Source of the DNA: an uncultured Tateyamaria sp.
Lineage (GTDB): Bacteria > Pseudomonadota > Alphaproteobacteria > Rhodobacterales > Rhodobacteraceae
Direction of reading: 5' to 3'
NCBI RefSeq assembly: GCF_947503385.1
Contig: NZ_CANNDO010000006.1
Location: forward strand, 163,186 to 227,185
Length of the DNA: 64,000 nt
Each line of letters opens with the position of its first letter. Positions within the stretch are counted from its first letter, which is position 1. Below are positions 18,406 through 27,502 of the stretch, in pieces. A program made the translations under genes and the position numbers. Under the pieces are notes generated by a model. That model was not told the origin of the DNA. It was given only the letters and a program-made list of their open reading frames with translations, and searched no databases.

Positions 18406-19241
18406 CCGTGACATGGGACGGCGCGCCACCACCGTCAGCCACACCACCCGGCGTACTGGGTTGGATGCGGATCATCCGACGGGGTCTGCCGATCCTCCTG
18501 ACGATTCTGCTGGGCCTTGTGGTGCTGCTGCCCCTGCGGCTGATCGAACGCCCGCTCTTTGGACTGCACCGCCCGTGGACGCCGTGGATCACGCAAGCCG
18601 TGTGTCGATTGAGCCTGCTCTGGATGGGATTGGGATTTCACCGCACCGGGCGCCCAATGGACGCGCGCGGCGCAATCGTCGCCAATCATTCCAGTTGGCT
18701 GGATATCTTTGTGCTGAACGCGTCGGACAGGATATATTTCGTGTCGAAATCCGAAGTGGCGGGTTGGCCGGGCATTGGTGCATTGGCGCGCGCCACGGGG
18801 ACATTGTTCATTGCGCGCGATCCCCGTCAGGCCAAGGTGCAGGCGCATCTGTTCGAAGAACGTCTGATGGCGGGACAACGGCTGTTGTTTTTCCCAGAGG
18901 GCACCAGCACAGACGGCCTCCGGGTGCTGCCGTTCAAGACAACCCTCTTTGCGCCGTTTTTCGCAGACGGCTTGCATGAGGTGTTGCATGTGCAACCGGT
19001 CACAGCGGTATATCATGCGCCCGCCGGCGCACCCGATCTGCGCACCTATGGATGGTGGGGCGATATGAGTTTTGGTGCGCATCTGCTGTCCACGCTTGCC
19101 TTGCCGCGGCAGGGACATGTCGAGGTGATCTATCATCCGGCGTTGCGCGCAGCGGATGCGCCAAACCGCAAAGCATTGGCGGCAGCGGCCGAGGCGGCGG
19201 TGCGAGGTGGGCATACGCTGGAGGCGTCAGAACACACCTGA
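18402..19241 (+). CDS. olsA: lyso-ornithine lipid O-acyltransferase OlsA
   Basis: A 279-residue PlsC-family acyltransferase with one membrane helix near residues 26-47, the catalytic NHSSWLD (H96-x4-D101) and the substrate motif FFPEGTSTDG. Next to OlsB this is OlsA, which adds the second acyl chain to lyso-ornithine lipid at the inner membrane; some OlsA enzymes also acylate lysophosphatidic acid. The start is the ATG in the ATGA overlap with olsB. No terminator directly follows; the next 366 bases are noncoding with GC hairpins. Confidence 0.93.
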   Translation: MTVTWDGAPPPSATPPGVLGWMRIIRRGLPILLTILLGLVVLLPLRLIERPLFGLHRPWTPWITQAVCRLSLLWMGLGFHRTGRPMDARGAIVANHSSWLDIFVLNASDRIYFVSKSEVAGWPGIGALARATGTLFIARDPRQAKVQAHLFEERLMAGQRLLFFPEGTSTDGLRVLPFKTTLFAPFFADGLHEVLHVQPVTAVYHAPAGAPDLRTYGWWGDMSFGAHLLSTLALPRQGHVEVIYHPALRAADAPNRKALAAAAEAAVRGGHTLEASEHT

Positions 19242-19608
19242 TCCAGCGGACGCTGCGCGACGACAGTATTGGGGGGCTCTGCCCCCGGCGCTGGCGTGCC
19301 TCCCCCGGGATTTTTTTTGGGGGACAGAGACGTTTCACAAGAGCTTTCATGGCCTTCGCAATTGTTGCTGAGCCGGTTGTGCTGACTGGTGTTTTGTTGG
19401 AATTTGAGAGGCCACGCTGGGCCTGCGCTCTTTTTCGGCATACCGGGGGCGGGCAGGGCTTGCCATTGGGATCGCAATCCCATAAAGCGCGGCCATTCAA
19501 TCCGCAGTTCGGGGCGGGCAGATGGGGGAGACATCCCCAGATGTCCACCGGTTGGTGCATCCGCACTGATACCCCGGACGAGGCGAAAACCGGAAAAAGG
19601 ATAGACAC
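19242..19608. other. intergenic region / rpsB leader with GC hairpins
   Basis: No gene is supported here. A GGGGGC-TCT-GCCCCC hairpin lies at 19272-19286, and TCCCCC...GGGGGA arms around a T-rich loop lie near 19301-19325, which may terminate olsBA. The remaining 270 bases before rpsB probably contain its promoter and leader, but no specific S2-binding structure was recognised. AAAAAGG precedes the rpsB start. Confidence 0.5.
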
Positions 19609-20406
19609 ATGGCTCTTCCCGAGTTCTCCATGCGTCAGCTGCTTGAAGCTGGCGTTCACTTTGGCCACCAAACACAGCGCTGGAACCCCCGCATGTCGCA
19701 GTTCATCTACGGCGCGCGCAATGGCATTCACATCATGGACCTGACACAAACGGTTCCGATGCTGGATCAGGCCTTGCAAGCGGTGCGTGACACCGTTGCC
19801 AAAGGCGGCCGCGTTCTGTTCGTGGGCACCAAGCGTCAGGCGGCACAGCCTGTGGCCGAAGCCGCCGAGAAATGCGCGCAATACTACATGAACCACCGCT
19901 GGCTCGGTGGCACGCTGACCAACTGGCAGACCGTGTCCCAGTCGATCAACCGTCTGAAGTCGATCGACGAGCAGTCCGCGCAAGGCTTCGAGGGTCTGAC
20001 CAAGAAAGAGCGTCTGGGCATGGAACGTGACCAGGGCAAGTTGCAGGCCTCGCTTGGCGGTATTCGCGAAATGGGCGGTCGTCCTGACCTTCTGTTCGTC
20101 ATCGACGTCAAGAAAGAAGCACTGGCCGTGGCCGAAGCCAACAAGCTGGGCATCCCGGTTGTGGCGGTGGTGGACACCAACTGTTCGCCCGATGGTGTGG
20201 ATTACATCATCCCCGGCAATGACGACGCGGCCCGCGCCATCTCGCTTTATTGCGATCTGGCTGCGCGCGCGGCTCTGGACGGCATGAGTGCCCAACTGGG
20301 TGCGGCAGGCGTTGATCTGGGTGAAATGGAAGAAGCCCCGGTTGAAGAAGCGGTTGCCGAAGAGGCCCCTGCTGAGGCGGCTGCCGAGACGCCAGCAGAG
20401 AGCTAA
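19609..20406 (+). CDS. rpsB: 30S ribosomal protein S2
   Basis: A 265-residue S2 protein starting [28 protein letters not shown] and containing [21 protein letters not shown] near residue 195. The last 25 residues are an Ala/Glu-rich tail beyond the usual fold, seen in many alphaproteobacteria. S2 joins the small subunit late and helps S1 to bind. It forms an operon with tsf, about 75 bases downstream. Confidence 0.98.
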   Translation: MALPEFSMRQLLEAGVHFGHQTQRWNPRMSQFIYGARNGIHIMDLTQTVPMLDQALQAVRDTVAKGGRVLFVGTKRQAAQPVAEAAEKCAQYYMNHRWLGGTLTNWQTVSQSINRLKSIDEQSAQGFEGLTKKERLGMERDQGKLQASLGGIREMGGRPDLLFVIDVKKEALAVAEANKLGIPVVAVVDTNCSPDGVDYIIPGNDDAARAISLYCDLAARAALDGMSAQLGAAGVDLGEMEEAPVEEAVAEEAPAEAAAETPAES

Positions 20407-20480
20407 GCCCGTCGAACTTCTGACATATGCGGCGGGCCGTGGTCTGCCGCATCCCACACCTATTTGAGGAGAGCCGAGAG

Positions 20481-21356
20481 ATGGCAATCACAGCAGCATT
20501 GGTGAAAGAACTGCGCGACAGCACGGGCGCAGGCATGATGGACGCGAAAAAAGCGCTGACCGAAACGGATGGCGACATGGAAGCCGCCGTGGACTGGCTG
20601 CGCACCAAAGGTCTGGCCAAGGCCGCCAAGAAGTCGGGCCGCACTGCGGCTGAGGGCCTTGTGGCCGTCGTCGTGGACGGTGGCACTGGTGTCGCGGTCG
20701 AGGTGAACTCGGAAACCGACTTTGTCGGCAAGAACGCCGAATTCCAAGAGATGGTCGCAGGCATCGCCAAAGCCGCACTGGGTGTCGATGATGTGGACGC
20801 GCTGGTGGCTGCCGATATGGGCGGCAAAACCGTCGCTGATGTCGTGACCGACAAGATCGCCACCATTGGCGAGAATATGTCCGTGCGCCGCATGGCCAAG
20901 CTGTCGGGCGGTACGGTCGTCTCTTACGTCCACAACGCGGCGACCGCAGGCATGGGTAAGATCGGCGTTCTGGTTGCCATGGATGGCGGAGATGAGGCGT
21001 TTGGCAAGCAGGTGGCGATGCATATCGCCGCTGTGAACCCCGCCGCCCTGTCCGAGGCGGACATGGATCCTGCCGTGGTCGAAAAGGAAAAGCAGGTCCA
21101 GATGGATATCGCCCGTGAAAGCGGCAAGCCCGAGCAGGTGATCGAGAAGATGATTGTGGGCCGGATGAAGAAGTTTGTCGCCGAATCGACCCTATTGAAC
21201 CAGCAATTCGTGGTGAACCCCGACCTGACCGTCGAAGCCGCAGCCAAAGAAGCGGGTGCCACCATCACTGGTTTTGCCCGTCTCGAAGTGGGCGAAGGTA
21301 TCGAGGTCGAAAAAGAAGACTTTGCCGCCGAAGTTGCGAAAGCAGCGCAAGGCTGA
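20481..21356 (+). CDS. tsf: translation elongation factor Ts
   Basis: A 291-residue EF-Ts: N-terminal UBA-like module ([20 protein letters not shown]), then the core with the EF-Tu contact [10 protein letters not shown] and the C-terminal LLNQQFV region. It is the nucleotide exchange factor for EF-Tu. GAGGAGAGCC upstream and the conserved [12 protein letters not shown] start fix the ATG at 20481 against a longer reading. It sits after rpsB as usual, and a strong intrinsic terminator follows within 30 bases. Confidence 0.98.
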   Translation: MAITAALVKELRDSTGAGMMDAKKALTETDGDMEAAVDWLRTKGLAKAAKKSGRTAAEGLVAVVVDGGTGVAVEVNSETDFVGKNAEFQEMVAGIAKAALGVDDVDALVAADMGGKTVADVVTDKIATIGENMSVRRMAKLSGGTVVSYVHNAATAGMGKIGVLVAMDGGDEAFGKQVAMHIAAVNPAALSEADMDPAVVEKEKQVQMDIARESGKPEQVIEKMIVGRMKKFVAESTLLNQQFVVNPDLTVEAAAKEAGATITGFARLEVGEGIEVEKEDFAAEVAKAAQG

Positions 21357-21380
21357 CATCTTCCCCTTGTTCGACTATCT

Positions 21381-21412
21381 AACGGCGTGCCTTGCGGGGC
21401 ACGCCGTTTTTC
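21381..21412 (+). terminator. intrinsic terminator after tsf
   Basis: AACGGCGTGCC and GGCACGCCGTT arms, a short loop and four to five T. The stem is an 11-pair perfect match, among the strongest in the window. The frame of the next gene reads through it, so that gene's start must be placed downstream. Confidence 0.92.
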
Positions 21413-21435
21413 GTGGCGATGAGGGGTTTGGGCCG

Positions 21436-22350
21436 GTGCTGGATGTCGGGGACGGGCATACGCTGTGGTTCGAGCAGCGCGGGCAGGGGCGCGATGCGCT
21501 GGTCCTCCACGGTGGTCCGGGATCGGGATGCGTGCCGGGACACTACGATCTGTTCGATCTGAGCCGTTACCGGGTGACATTGCTGGACCAGCGCGGATGT
21601 GGGCGCAGCCGTCCGTGGGCGGGGCACGATCTGGCAGCGCTTGAGTTTAACACAACCGCGCATCTCATTGATGATATTGAAAGATTACGTAATCATCTGT
21701 CCGTGGATCGCTGGGTGATCTTTGGTGGATCATGGGGCACGACCCTCGCCATGGCATATGCGCAGGCGCACCCCGGTCGGGTATCCGCGATGATCCTGGC
21801 CGGGGTTGCGACAACAGCGCCACGCGATTTGCAATGGCTGTACGGAGATATCGGAAATGTTTTCCCCGAAGCCTATGCCGATTTTGCAGACCATGTCCCG
21901 GTGGACGCGGACCCTGTCCATACACCGGACCGCATTGCTGCTTACGCCGCGCTTTTGCGCGATCCGGCAACGGCACAAGCGGCAGCGGATGCATGGTGCG
22001 CGTGGGAGGTGGGCATTTTTGGGGGCGATATTGATAGGCCCGGGTCGCGATTCGCCGATCCTGCATTTCGCTTAGGCTTTGCGCGGGTGGTCACGCACTA
22101 TTTCGCGCATGGGGCGTGGCTGGCGCCGGATGCGCTTTTGCAAAAGGTCGGTCGTATTGCACATATACCGTGTCACATGATTCACAGCCGGTTTGACCCA
22201 TCCTGCCCTTTGCGTGCGGCATGGATGTTGAACGCGGCTTGGCCTGCCGCCCGCTTGCAGATCCTTGACGGCACAACACATTCGGCACTGGAAGCAGAGA
22301 TGACCACAGCCATTCGCGCCGCAACAGACCAAATGCTTTTGGTTGGGTGA
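21436..22350 (+). CDS. pip: alpha/beta-hydrolase, prolyl aminopeptidase (proline iminopeptidase)
   Basis: About 304 residues of the alpha/beta-hydrolase fold most like proline iminopeptidase: LDVGDGHTLWFEQRG, oxyanion segment HGGPGSGC, LLDQRGCGRS, nucleophile elbow GGSWGTTLA (serine), then acid in RFDPSCP and histidine in GTTHSALE. These enzymes remove N-terminal proline from peptides. Start choice is uncertain: the frame is open back into tsf, but the intervening terminator makes an early start unlikely. GTG at 21436, after GAGGGG, places LDVGDG at the very N-terminus, about ten residues shorter than usual. An inverted repeat follows the stop. Confidence 0.82.
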   Translation: MLDVGDGHTLWFEQRGQGRDALVLHGGPGSGCVPGHYDLFDLSRYRVTLLDQRGCGRSRPWAGHDLAALEFNTTAHLIDDIERLRNHLSVDRWVIFGGSWGTTLAMAYAQAHPGRVSAMILAGVATTAPRDLQWLYGDIGNVFPEAYADFADHVPVDADPVHTPDRIAAYAALLRDPATAQAAADAWCAWEVGIFGGDIDRPGSRFADPAFRLGFARVVTHYFAHGAWLAPDALLQKVGRIAHIPCHMIHSRFDPSCPLRAAWMLNAAWPAARLQILDGTTHSALEAEMTTAIRAATDQMLLVG

Positions 22351-22719
22351 GGTCGGCGGGATCACGTTTGGGGTCGCGATCCCGCCTTAGTCGGCGTCCT
22401 TGCCACGGGGATGAGACAGACGGACGCTAGGTCCGACCCACTTGCGGATCAATACACAAGTAGGCCGGTTCGGGTAAAACCCGGAACAGATCCCGAGAGC
22501 CACCGAAATCACGGCAGGTCGGGCTCTATGTTCCCTGGCCAAAGCCACCACTCACGGAACTGTTACAGGTTCGCTTTTTTGGCCGGATTTCGAAAGTCCG
22601 GGATTCCTTACCCGTTGGACAAAAAATGCCATCTGACACGGGTCGGGTGACACAATTGCGGTCATCCGCGTTGCGGAATCAGAGGCCGCTAGGCCGGATC
22701 TGGAAATGAAACCAAAGGC
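22351..22719. other. convergent intergenic region
   Basis: About 370 bases between the convergent hydrolase and luxR genes, with no supportable gene. It begins with the hairpin listed separately and contains a further small stem (TTCGGGT and ACCCGGAA) near 22468-22485. Nothing else was recognised. Confidence 0.5.
22355..22386 (+). terminator. stem-loop after the hydrolase gene
   Basis: GGCGGGATC (22355-22363) and GATCCCGCC (22378-22386) form nine perfect pairs a few bases after the stop. The T-run is weak (CTTAG), so termination efficiency is uncertain. Confidence 0.6.
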
Positions 22720-23469
22720 TTACGCCTCAAGAATGAACATCTGGTTGGCAAAGGCCGCCTTGAGCACCGCTTGCGCAGTTGTTTCCACCGCCAACGCCTC
22801 GCGCGCGAGGCGCAGATGCTTTTCAACCGTGGCGGAGGTCAGCCCCATAAGCACTGCAATATCCTGCATCGTCTTGCCATCCCCCACCCATTCCAGCGCT
22901 TCGCGCTGACGCCGGGTGAGTACCCGTTTGGGCGACACGTAGGGCAGGGTGAGGATCTTGAGATGTGCGATATTGTTCATCAACTGGATGTCATTGCCAT
23001 GTTCTTCCCACATGGCATCCACCTCTTCCTGACTCATGCCTTCGCGGGCGGTCAGGGCAATCGCCCCTTTGGACCGGGCAGAGATGGCCTTGAAGCTGAT
23101 CGTGTAACCGGCTTTGACGCCCATCGAGACATTAAAGGCCAGAACGCGCAACTCTTGCGGGGTAAGTGTCTCGGCTTGGCGCATCTCGCCCAGCACGCTC
23201 CAGCTTCCCGCTCCTTCATTGTTGAGCGCCCAATTCACCATAGGCGCATGAAGATAGTGCTGTTCACCTATGAAAACATTCATATAATCCTGATCGTGAT
23301 TGGTCAGGATCACAAAGTCTTCGGGATCTCCGAGCGAAACGCCGGACCGGTAATGGGTAAAGCCGTAGATGAGCCGGTCAAAGCCATACTCCGCCATTTT
23401 GGCTGTGTGCGCTTCCCAAAGGTCCTGAACCGTTTGGTAATTCGCCAGCCTGTGCAGATAGCTTTTCAT
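22720..23469 (-). CDS. LuxR-family regulator with autoinducer-binding domain (solo)
   Basis: A 249-residue protein with an N-terminal autoinducer-binding domain (about 20-170; [28 protein letters not shown]) and a C-terminal LuxR helix-turn-helix ([36 protein letters not shown]). No luxI-type synthase is in the window, so it is a solo or depends on a signal made elsewhere. Its start overlaps the aroQ stop by four bases, so it is translated from the aroQ transcript. Target genes are unknown. The C-terminal 25 residues after the HTH are longer than usual for the family. Confidence 0.87.
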   Translation of the reverse strand: MKSYLHRLANYQTVQDLWEAHTAKMAEYGFDRLIYGFTHYRSGVSLGDPEDFVILTNHDQDYMNVFIGEQHYLHAPMVNWALNNEGAGSWSVLGEMRQAETLTPQELRVLAFNVSMGVKAGYTISFKAISARSKGAIALTAREGMSQEEVDAMWEEHGNDIQLMNNIAHLKILTLPYVSPKRVLTRRQREALEWVGDGKTMQDIAVLMGLTSATVEKHLRLAREALAVETTAQAVLKAAFANQMFILEA

Positions 23470-23909
23470 CCAGTCTCCCCCAAGTGACCAATGATGGCGT
23501 CCAGTGCCAGACTATACCCGGCTGCGCCAAAGCCGCAAATCATACCCACCGCCACAGGCGCGATCATGCTGTGATGCCGAAAGCTCTCGCGGGCGTGGAT
23601 ATTGCTGAGATGCAGTTCGACCGTGGGCACTTGCGTGCCCGCGATGGCGTCGCGCAGTGCAATTGACGTGTGCGTGTAGGCGCCCGCATTCAGGATGATG
23701 CCGTCATGGGTGCCGCGTGCTGCGTGAATGGCATCGACCAGTGCGCCCTCTTGGTTGGACTGTTGGCAGGTCACGTTGACCCCTTTGCCTGCGCCATAAG
23801 CGATCACGTCCGCCTCGACCTCGGCCAATGTGGTGGCCCCGTAGATGTCCGGCTCGCGCAGGCCAAGCAGGTTCAGGTTGGGACCGTTCAGGACGAGGAT
23901 CGAAGGCAT
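23466..23909 (-). CDS. aroQ: type II 3-dehydroquinate dehydratase
   Basis: A 147-residue enzyme that dehydrates 3-dehydroquinate in the shikimate pathway. Signature parts are [17 protein letters not shown] (catalytic Tyr), [30 protein letters not shown] and [12 protein letters not shown] (catalytic His). Length is exactly that of the dodecameric type II family. Its 3' end overlaps the start of the LuxR gene, an uncommon coupling of a biosynthetic gene with a quorum-sensing-type regulator. About 70 bases separate it from the MaoC gene, which lies upstream on the same strand. Confidence 0.96.
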   Translation of the reverse strand: MPSILVLNGPNLNLLGLREPDIYGATTLAEVEADVIAYGAGKGVNVTCQQSNQEGALVDAIHAARGTHDGIILNAGAYTHTSIALRDAIAGTQVPTVELHLSNIHARESFRHHSMIAPVAVGMICGFGAAGYSLALDAIIGHLGETG

Positions 23910-23982
23910 GGTGATAATTCCTTTTGTCTCTCGTCTGTTAGCGGGCGGGGGCAGGGTCTGTCCAGCATTGCGTGAGGCCTGT

Positions 23983-24444
23983 TCAAAACAGGATCAAAGC
24001 GTGCCAATCGGCAACAAGCGCCGGTTTATCCGCACCGTCAATCTCGATCTCGAGCGTCACAGTGCGCATCAACCCATCTTCACCTCGCGCCTCGGCACGT
24101 TTGAGGGTGAACTGCCCGCGCACTCGCTGGCCCGGCCGCACCGGGGCCAGAAACCGCAGCCGGTCAAAGCCGTAGTTGATGCCCATGCTTTGTCCCGGCA
24201 GGTCCTCGAAACAGTCATAGTCAAAACGGCTGGCGAGGCTGAGTGTCAGGAAACCATGTGCAATGGTGCCGCCCAGAGGCGTCTGCGCTGCGCGTTCCGG
24301 GTCGATATGAATGAACTGATCGTCTTTCGTCACCTCGGCAAAGCGGTCGATCATCGTCTGATCCACCTCTATCCATGCGGACGGTCCAAAACGCGTCCCG
24401 ATGCGCGCCTGCAAATCGGCAAGTGCCGCGTCGCGTGGCGTCAT
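23983..24444 (-). CDS. MaoC-family (R)-specific enoyl-CoA hydratase-like protein
   Basis: A 153-residue hot-dog-fold protein with the MaoC hydratase signature around residues 38-62: [19 protein letters not shown] and [13 protein letters not shown], the Asp and His forming the catalytic pair. These enzymes hydrate enoyl-CoA esters. Its start overlaps the stop of the upstream oxidoreductase by four bases, so it is translated with it. In this neighbourhood of thiolase, dehydrogenases and thioesterase, a role in fatty-acid or branched acyl-CoA catabolism is likely. Confidence 0.9.
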   Translation of the reverse strand: MTPRDAALADLQARIGTRFGPSAWIEVDQTMIDRFAEVTKDDQFIHIDPERAAQTPLGGTIAHGFLTLSLASRFDYDCFEDLPGQSMGINYGFDRLRFLAPVRPGQRVRGQFTLKRAEARGEDGLMRTVTLEIEIDGADKPALVADWHALILF

Positions 24445-25439
24445 GGATCGGGGCCCACACGCACCATGCGCTTGCCGGTATTATCACCGGCCAACAGACC
24501 GATCAGCGCGGCAGGAGCGCTTTCCAAACCGTCCATCACATCCTCAGTCACCTTGATCTGGCCGCTGGCGACCCAAGTTTGCAGAGCGCGCTGTGCCTTG
24601 GCATCATCCCGCGCAAAATCCATGACGATGAACCCCTCCATCCGCAGCCGCTTGACCACGACCACGCCAGGCAGATTGCGCGGACCGGTGGGGGTGGTGG
24701 TGTCGTACTGGCTGATCGCGCCGCAGCACACAACGCGGCCGCGTTCGTTCATCAGGTTCAGCGTCGCCTCAAGAATGCCGCCGCCCACATTGTCGAAATA
24801 GACGTCAACGCCTTCGGGGCAGGCGGCGCGCAGCGCTTTGAACACGCCGCCCGCGCGGTAGTCGACACAGGCGTCAAAGCCCAGTTCGCCCGTCACATGA
24901 GCGCATTTCTCAGGCCCGCCCGCAATGCCCACGACACGGCACCCCAGCGCCTTGCCGATCTGTCCCACATAGCCGCCCACCGATCCGGCGGCGGCAGACA
25001 CAACGATGGTTTCGCCCGCCAGAGGCTGACCGATCTGCATCAGCCCGTGAAACGCCGTCTTGCCCGCGATACCGTAAACGCTCAGCAGGTGGGTCAGGGG
25101 CTGAACCTTGGGCAGCTTCTGGAGCTTGTGGGCCGGGCGCACCACATGGTCGGCCCAGACCGCCTCAGCGGCGACCAGATCACCCGCGCTCAGGCGCGGC
25201 GATTGGCTCTCGACCACTTCGCATATGGCGTAGGTCGGCATGGCATCCCCAGCCTTGACCGCATCGCGGTAGGTTGCGCCCTGCAACCAGCTGCGGTTGG
25301 CCGCATCGATGCTCATCACAATCACGCGCAACAGCGCCTCGCCGGGTCCGGGGACAGGCCGGGCGACGTCCTGTAGCTCAAAATGTTCAGACCCCAGCGC
25401 GCCTTCGGGCAGGTGGGTGACGACGATCTGGCGGTTCAT
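24441..25439 (-). CDS. NADP-dependent MDR-family oxidoreductase (zinc-independent)
   Basis: A 332-residue medium-chain reductase resembling leukotriene B4 dehydrogenase/curcumin reductase-type enzymes: N-terminal GroES-like domain, then the Rossmann segment VVSAAAGSVGGYVGQIGKALG and FDNVGGGILEATL, a marker of this zinc-free group. It would reduce activated double bonds with NADPH; substrate unknown. It overlaps the MaoC gene downstream and the next reductase gene upstream by four bases each, making a three-gene coupled operon. Confidence 0.9.
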   Translation of the reverse strand: MNRQIVVTHLPEGALGSEHFELQDVARPVPGPGEALLRVIVMSIDAANRSWLQGATYRDAVKAGDAMPTYAICEVVESQSPRLSAGDLVAAEAVWADHVVRPAHKLQKLPKVQPLTHLLSVYGIAGKTAFHGLMQIGQPLAGETIVVSAAAGSVGGYVGQIGKALGCRVVGIAGGPEKCAHVTGELGFDACVDYRAGGVFKALRAACPEGVDVYFDNVGGGILEATLNLMNERGRVVCCGAISQYDTTTPTGPRNLPGVVVVKRLRMEGFIVMDFARDDAKAQRALQTWVASGQIKVTEDVMDGLESAPAALIGLLAGDNTGKRMVRVGPDP

Positions 25440-26440
25440 GCGGTGTCTCCTACGATCAGGACAATCTTGCCCATGGCTTTGCGCGCGGCCACAAGGTCAA
25501 GCGCCTGTGCGGCGTCCTGCATGGGGAAGCGCGCGGATATGTGGGGGGCGATGGCACCTTTGGCGTAGAGGGCAAAAAGTTCCTGCACATTTTGCGCATG
25601 TGCCGCAGGGTCCCGATAGATGGACGCCCCCCAGAACACGCCCACGATCTGGCACGATTTCAGCAGGGCGAGATTCAGCGGGATTGACGGAATGCCAGCG
25701 GGGAATCCGACAACCAGATAGCGCCCGCCCCACGCCATGGAGCGTATCACAGGCTCTGCATAGGCGCCGCCCACGGCGTCATAGGCGACGTTGACACCGT
25801 CCGGGCCTGCCAGCCGCTTGATCTCTGCGCTCAGCGTCTTTTGCGCGGCGCGGTCCATCTCGCGCGGGTAGATCAGAGTTTCATCCGCACCCAGATCGCG
25901 GCAGAACGCGGCTTTGTCTTCGGAACTGACGGCGGCAATGACCCGCGCGCCCGCAGCCTTGCCCAGCTCGATCGCCGCAGCGCCGACACCGCCCGCTGCC
26001 CCAAGGATCAGCAGCGTTTCTCCGGGCGCAATCTGACCACGGTCCTTGAGCGCATAGTGGGACGTGCCGTAGGTGAACAGAAAACAGGCGGCGGTGTCGA
26101 AGGGCATGTGATCGGGCAGCGGAACGCAGGCACTGGCCTGCGCGCACAGGTGGGTGGCAAAGCCGCCAAAGCCGGTCATGGCCAGCACCCGATCACCAAT
26201 GGCAAGTGCGTCGACACCGGCACCCACAGCCTCCACAACGCCCGCCACTTCGCCGCCGGGGGCAAAGGGGCGCGGTGGTTTGATCTGGTAGAGGTCGCGA
26301 ATGATCAGCGTGTCGGGAAAATTCACACCCGCCGCGTGAATCGCTATCCGCACCTCACCTGATTTGGGTTCAGGCGTCGGACCTTCGGTCCATTCCAGCG
26401 TATCCGGCCCGCCGGGGTCCGTGCTCAGCATGGCGTGCAT
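25436..26440 (-). CDS. NADPH:quinone oxidoreductase-like MDR protein
   Basis: A 334-residue quinone-oxidoreductase-type medium-chain reductase: GEVRIAIHAAGVNFPDTLI, PGGEVAGVVEAVG, nucleotide loop ILGAAGGVGAAAIELGKAAG and AYDAVGG. It lacks the structural zinc lobe. It heads a coupled operon with a second reductase and a MaoC hydratase. The divergent SDR gene starts about 140 bases away, so the two operons probably share a control region. Quinone, acrylyl-CoA-like or enoyl substrates are all possible. Confidence 0.9.
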   Translation of the reverse strand: MHAMLSTDPGGPDTLEWTEGPTPEPKSGEVRIAIHAAGVNFPDTLIIRDLYQIKPPRPFAPGGEVAGVVEAVGAGVDALAIGDRVLAMTGFGGFATHLCAQASACVPLPDHMPFDTAACFLFTYGTSHYALKDRGQIAPGETLLILGAAGGVGAAAIELGKAAGARVIAAVSSEDKAAFCRDLGADETLIYPREMDRAAQKTLSAEIKRLAGPDGVNVAYDAVGGAYAEPVIRSMAWGGRYLVVGFPAGIPSIPLNLALLKSCQIVGVFWGASIYRDPAAHAQNVQELFALYAKGAIAPHISARFPMQDAAQALDLVAARKAMGKIVLIVGDTA

Positions 26441-26582
26441 TGCGTCCCTCCCTTGTCATGACGTCACGGGAACGGGGTGTACGTCCCGCACCTTTGGTTG
26501 CATCCTGCGCCCCAGCGGGCAGGGCTGTAAAGCGGGTCGCTTGGCGACGTGACGGCAGCAGGCACATCAGGGAGGATGAACT

Positions 26583-27407
26583 ATGGACCCCAACACACTG
26601 TTTTCACTTGAGGGTAAAGTGGCATTGGTCACAGGTGGCGCCACTGGAATAGGGCGGATGGCGGCCACGGGGCTTGTGGCGGCGGGCGCGCGCGTGCTCA
26701 TCGCCAGCCGCAACGGGGCGGCCTGCAGCGAGGCTGCGGATGCGCTGAACGCCATGGATGCGCAGGGAAGCGCAGAGGGCTTTGCCGCCGATCTCAGCAC
26801 CGAAGACGGCATCGCGACACTGGTGACCGAAGTGCAGGGCCGCACGGACGCGCTGCACATCCTGATGAACAATTCCGGCGTCACCTGGGGCGCGCCCTTG
26901 GGTCAGTTTCCGCACGCAGCGTGGGAAAAGGTGATGAACGTGAATGTCGCGGCGCTCTTTCACCTGACCCAGGCGCTGCTGCCGACCCTGATCGCCTCCA
27001 GCACATCCGACGACCCGGCGCGCGTTGTGAATGTGGGCTCCGTGATGGGTGAAGCGCCTTTGGGTGACGGTGCGTACAGCTACGCGGCATCGAAGGCGGC
27101 CGTTTTGCATCTGACGAAAATCATGGCCAAGGAACTGGCCCCGCACCACGTCACCGTCAATGCGCTGGCGCCCGGACCCTTTGTCAGCAAGATGACCGCC
27201 TTTGCGACCGCCGACGCGGACACCCGCGCCAAGGTGGGGGCGGATGTGCCCTTGGGCCGCGTGGGCCGGGACGAGGACATCGCAGGCTGCGTGCAGTTCC
27301 TGTGTGGCATGGGAGGTGCCTATCTTACTGGTGCGGTCCTGCCCGTCTCTGGCGGCGTGCAGGTGATGTCGGGCCCAAACCTCTTTCGTGCCGCTTTCGA
27401 GAGTTGA
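26583..27407 (+). CDS. SDR-family oxidoreductase
   Basis: A 274-residue classical short-chain dehydrogenase: TGGATGIG cofactor loop, NNSG, catalytic YAASK and the C-terminal VLPVSGGVQV. Arg residues after the first strand (IASRNGAA) suggest NADP preference. Substrate unknown, but it is followed by thiolase, nitronate monooxygenase-like and kinase-like genes of an acyl-CoA neighbourhood. GGGAGGATGAACT precedes the ATG. A motif plus hairpin separates it from the thiolase gene. Confidence 0.9.
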   Translation: MDPNTLFSLEGKVALVTGGATGIGRMAATGLVAAGARVLIASRNGAACSEAADALNAMDAQGSAEGFAADLSTEDGIATLVTEVQGRTDALHILMNNSGVTWGAPLGQFPHAAWEKVMNVNVAALFHLTQALLPTLIASSTSDDPARVVNVGSVMGEAPLGDGAYSYAASKAAVLHLTKIMAKELAPHHVTVNALAPGPFVSKMTAFATADADTRAKVGADVPLGRVGRDEDIAGCVQFLCGMGGAYLTGAVLPVSGGVQVMSGPNLFRAAFES

Positions 27408-27424
27408 CGCCGCCCCCGATCCCC

Positions 27425-27469
27425 CTTCTTCTTTTGTAAAATACTCCGGGGTCTGGGGCAGCGCCCCAG
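27425..27469 (+). repeat. intergenic motif CTTCTTCT-N8-ATAC, copy 2, with GC hairpin
   Basis: CTTCTTCT, eight bases and ATACTC at 27425-27446 are followed by a perfect hairpin CTGGGGC-AGC-GCCCCAG at 27453-27469. It lies between the SDR and thiolase genes on the same strand. The compact combination suggests a defined element and not chance sequence. Confidence 0.6.
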
Positions 27470-27502
27470 TCCTGCCCGCACCACCAAAAAAGGACATATC
27501 TC

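Noticed and set aside
19000..20487. Minus-strand frame across rpsB and its leader
   Set aside because: It is antisense to S2 and crosses GC hairpins; no domain is visible.
22411..22650. Possible 79-residue protein in the convergent gap
   Set aside because: No ribosome binding site, and the sequence (charged and Ser/His-rich) has no fold-like pattern.
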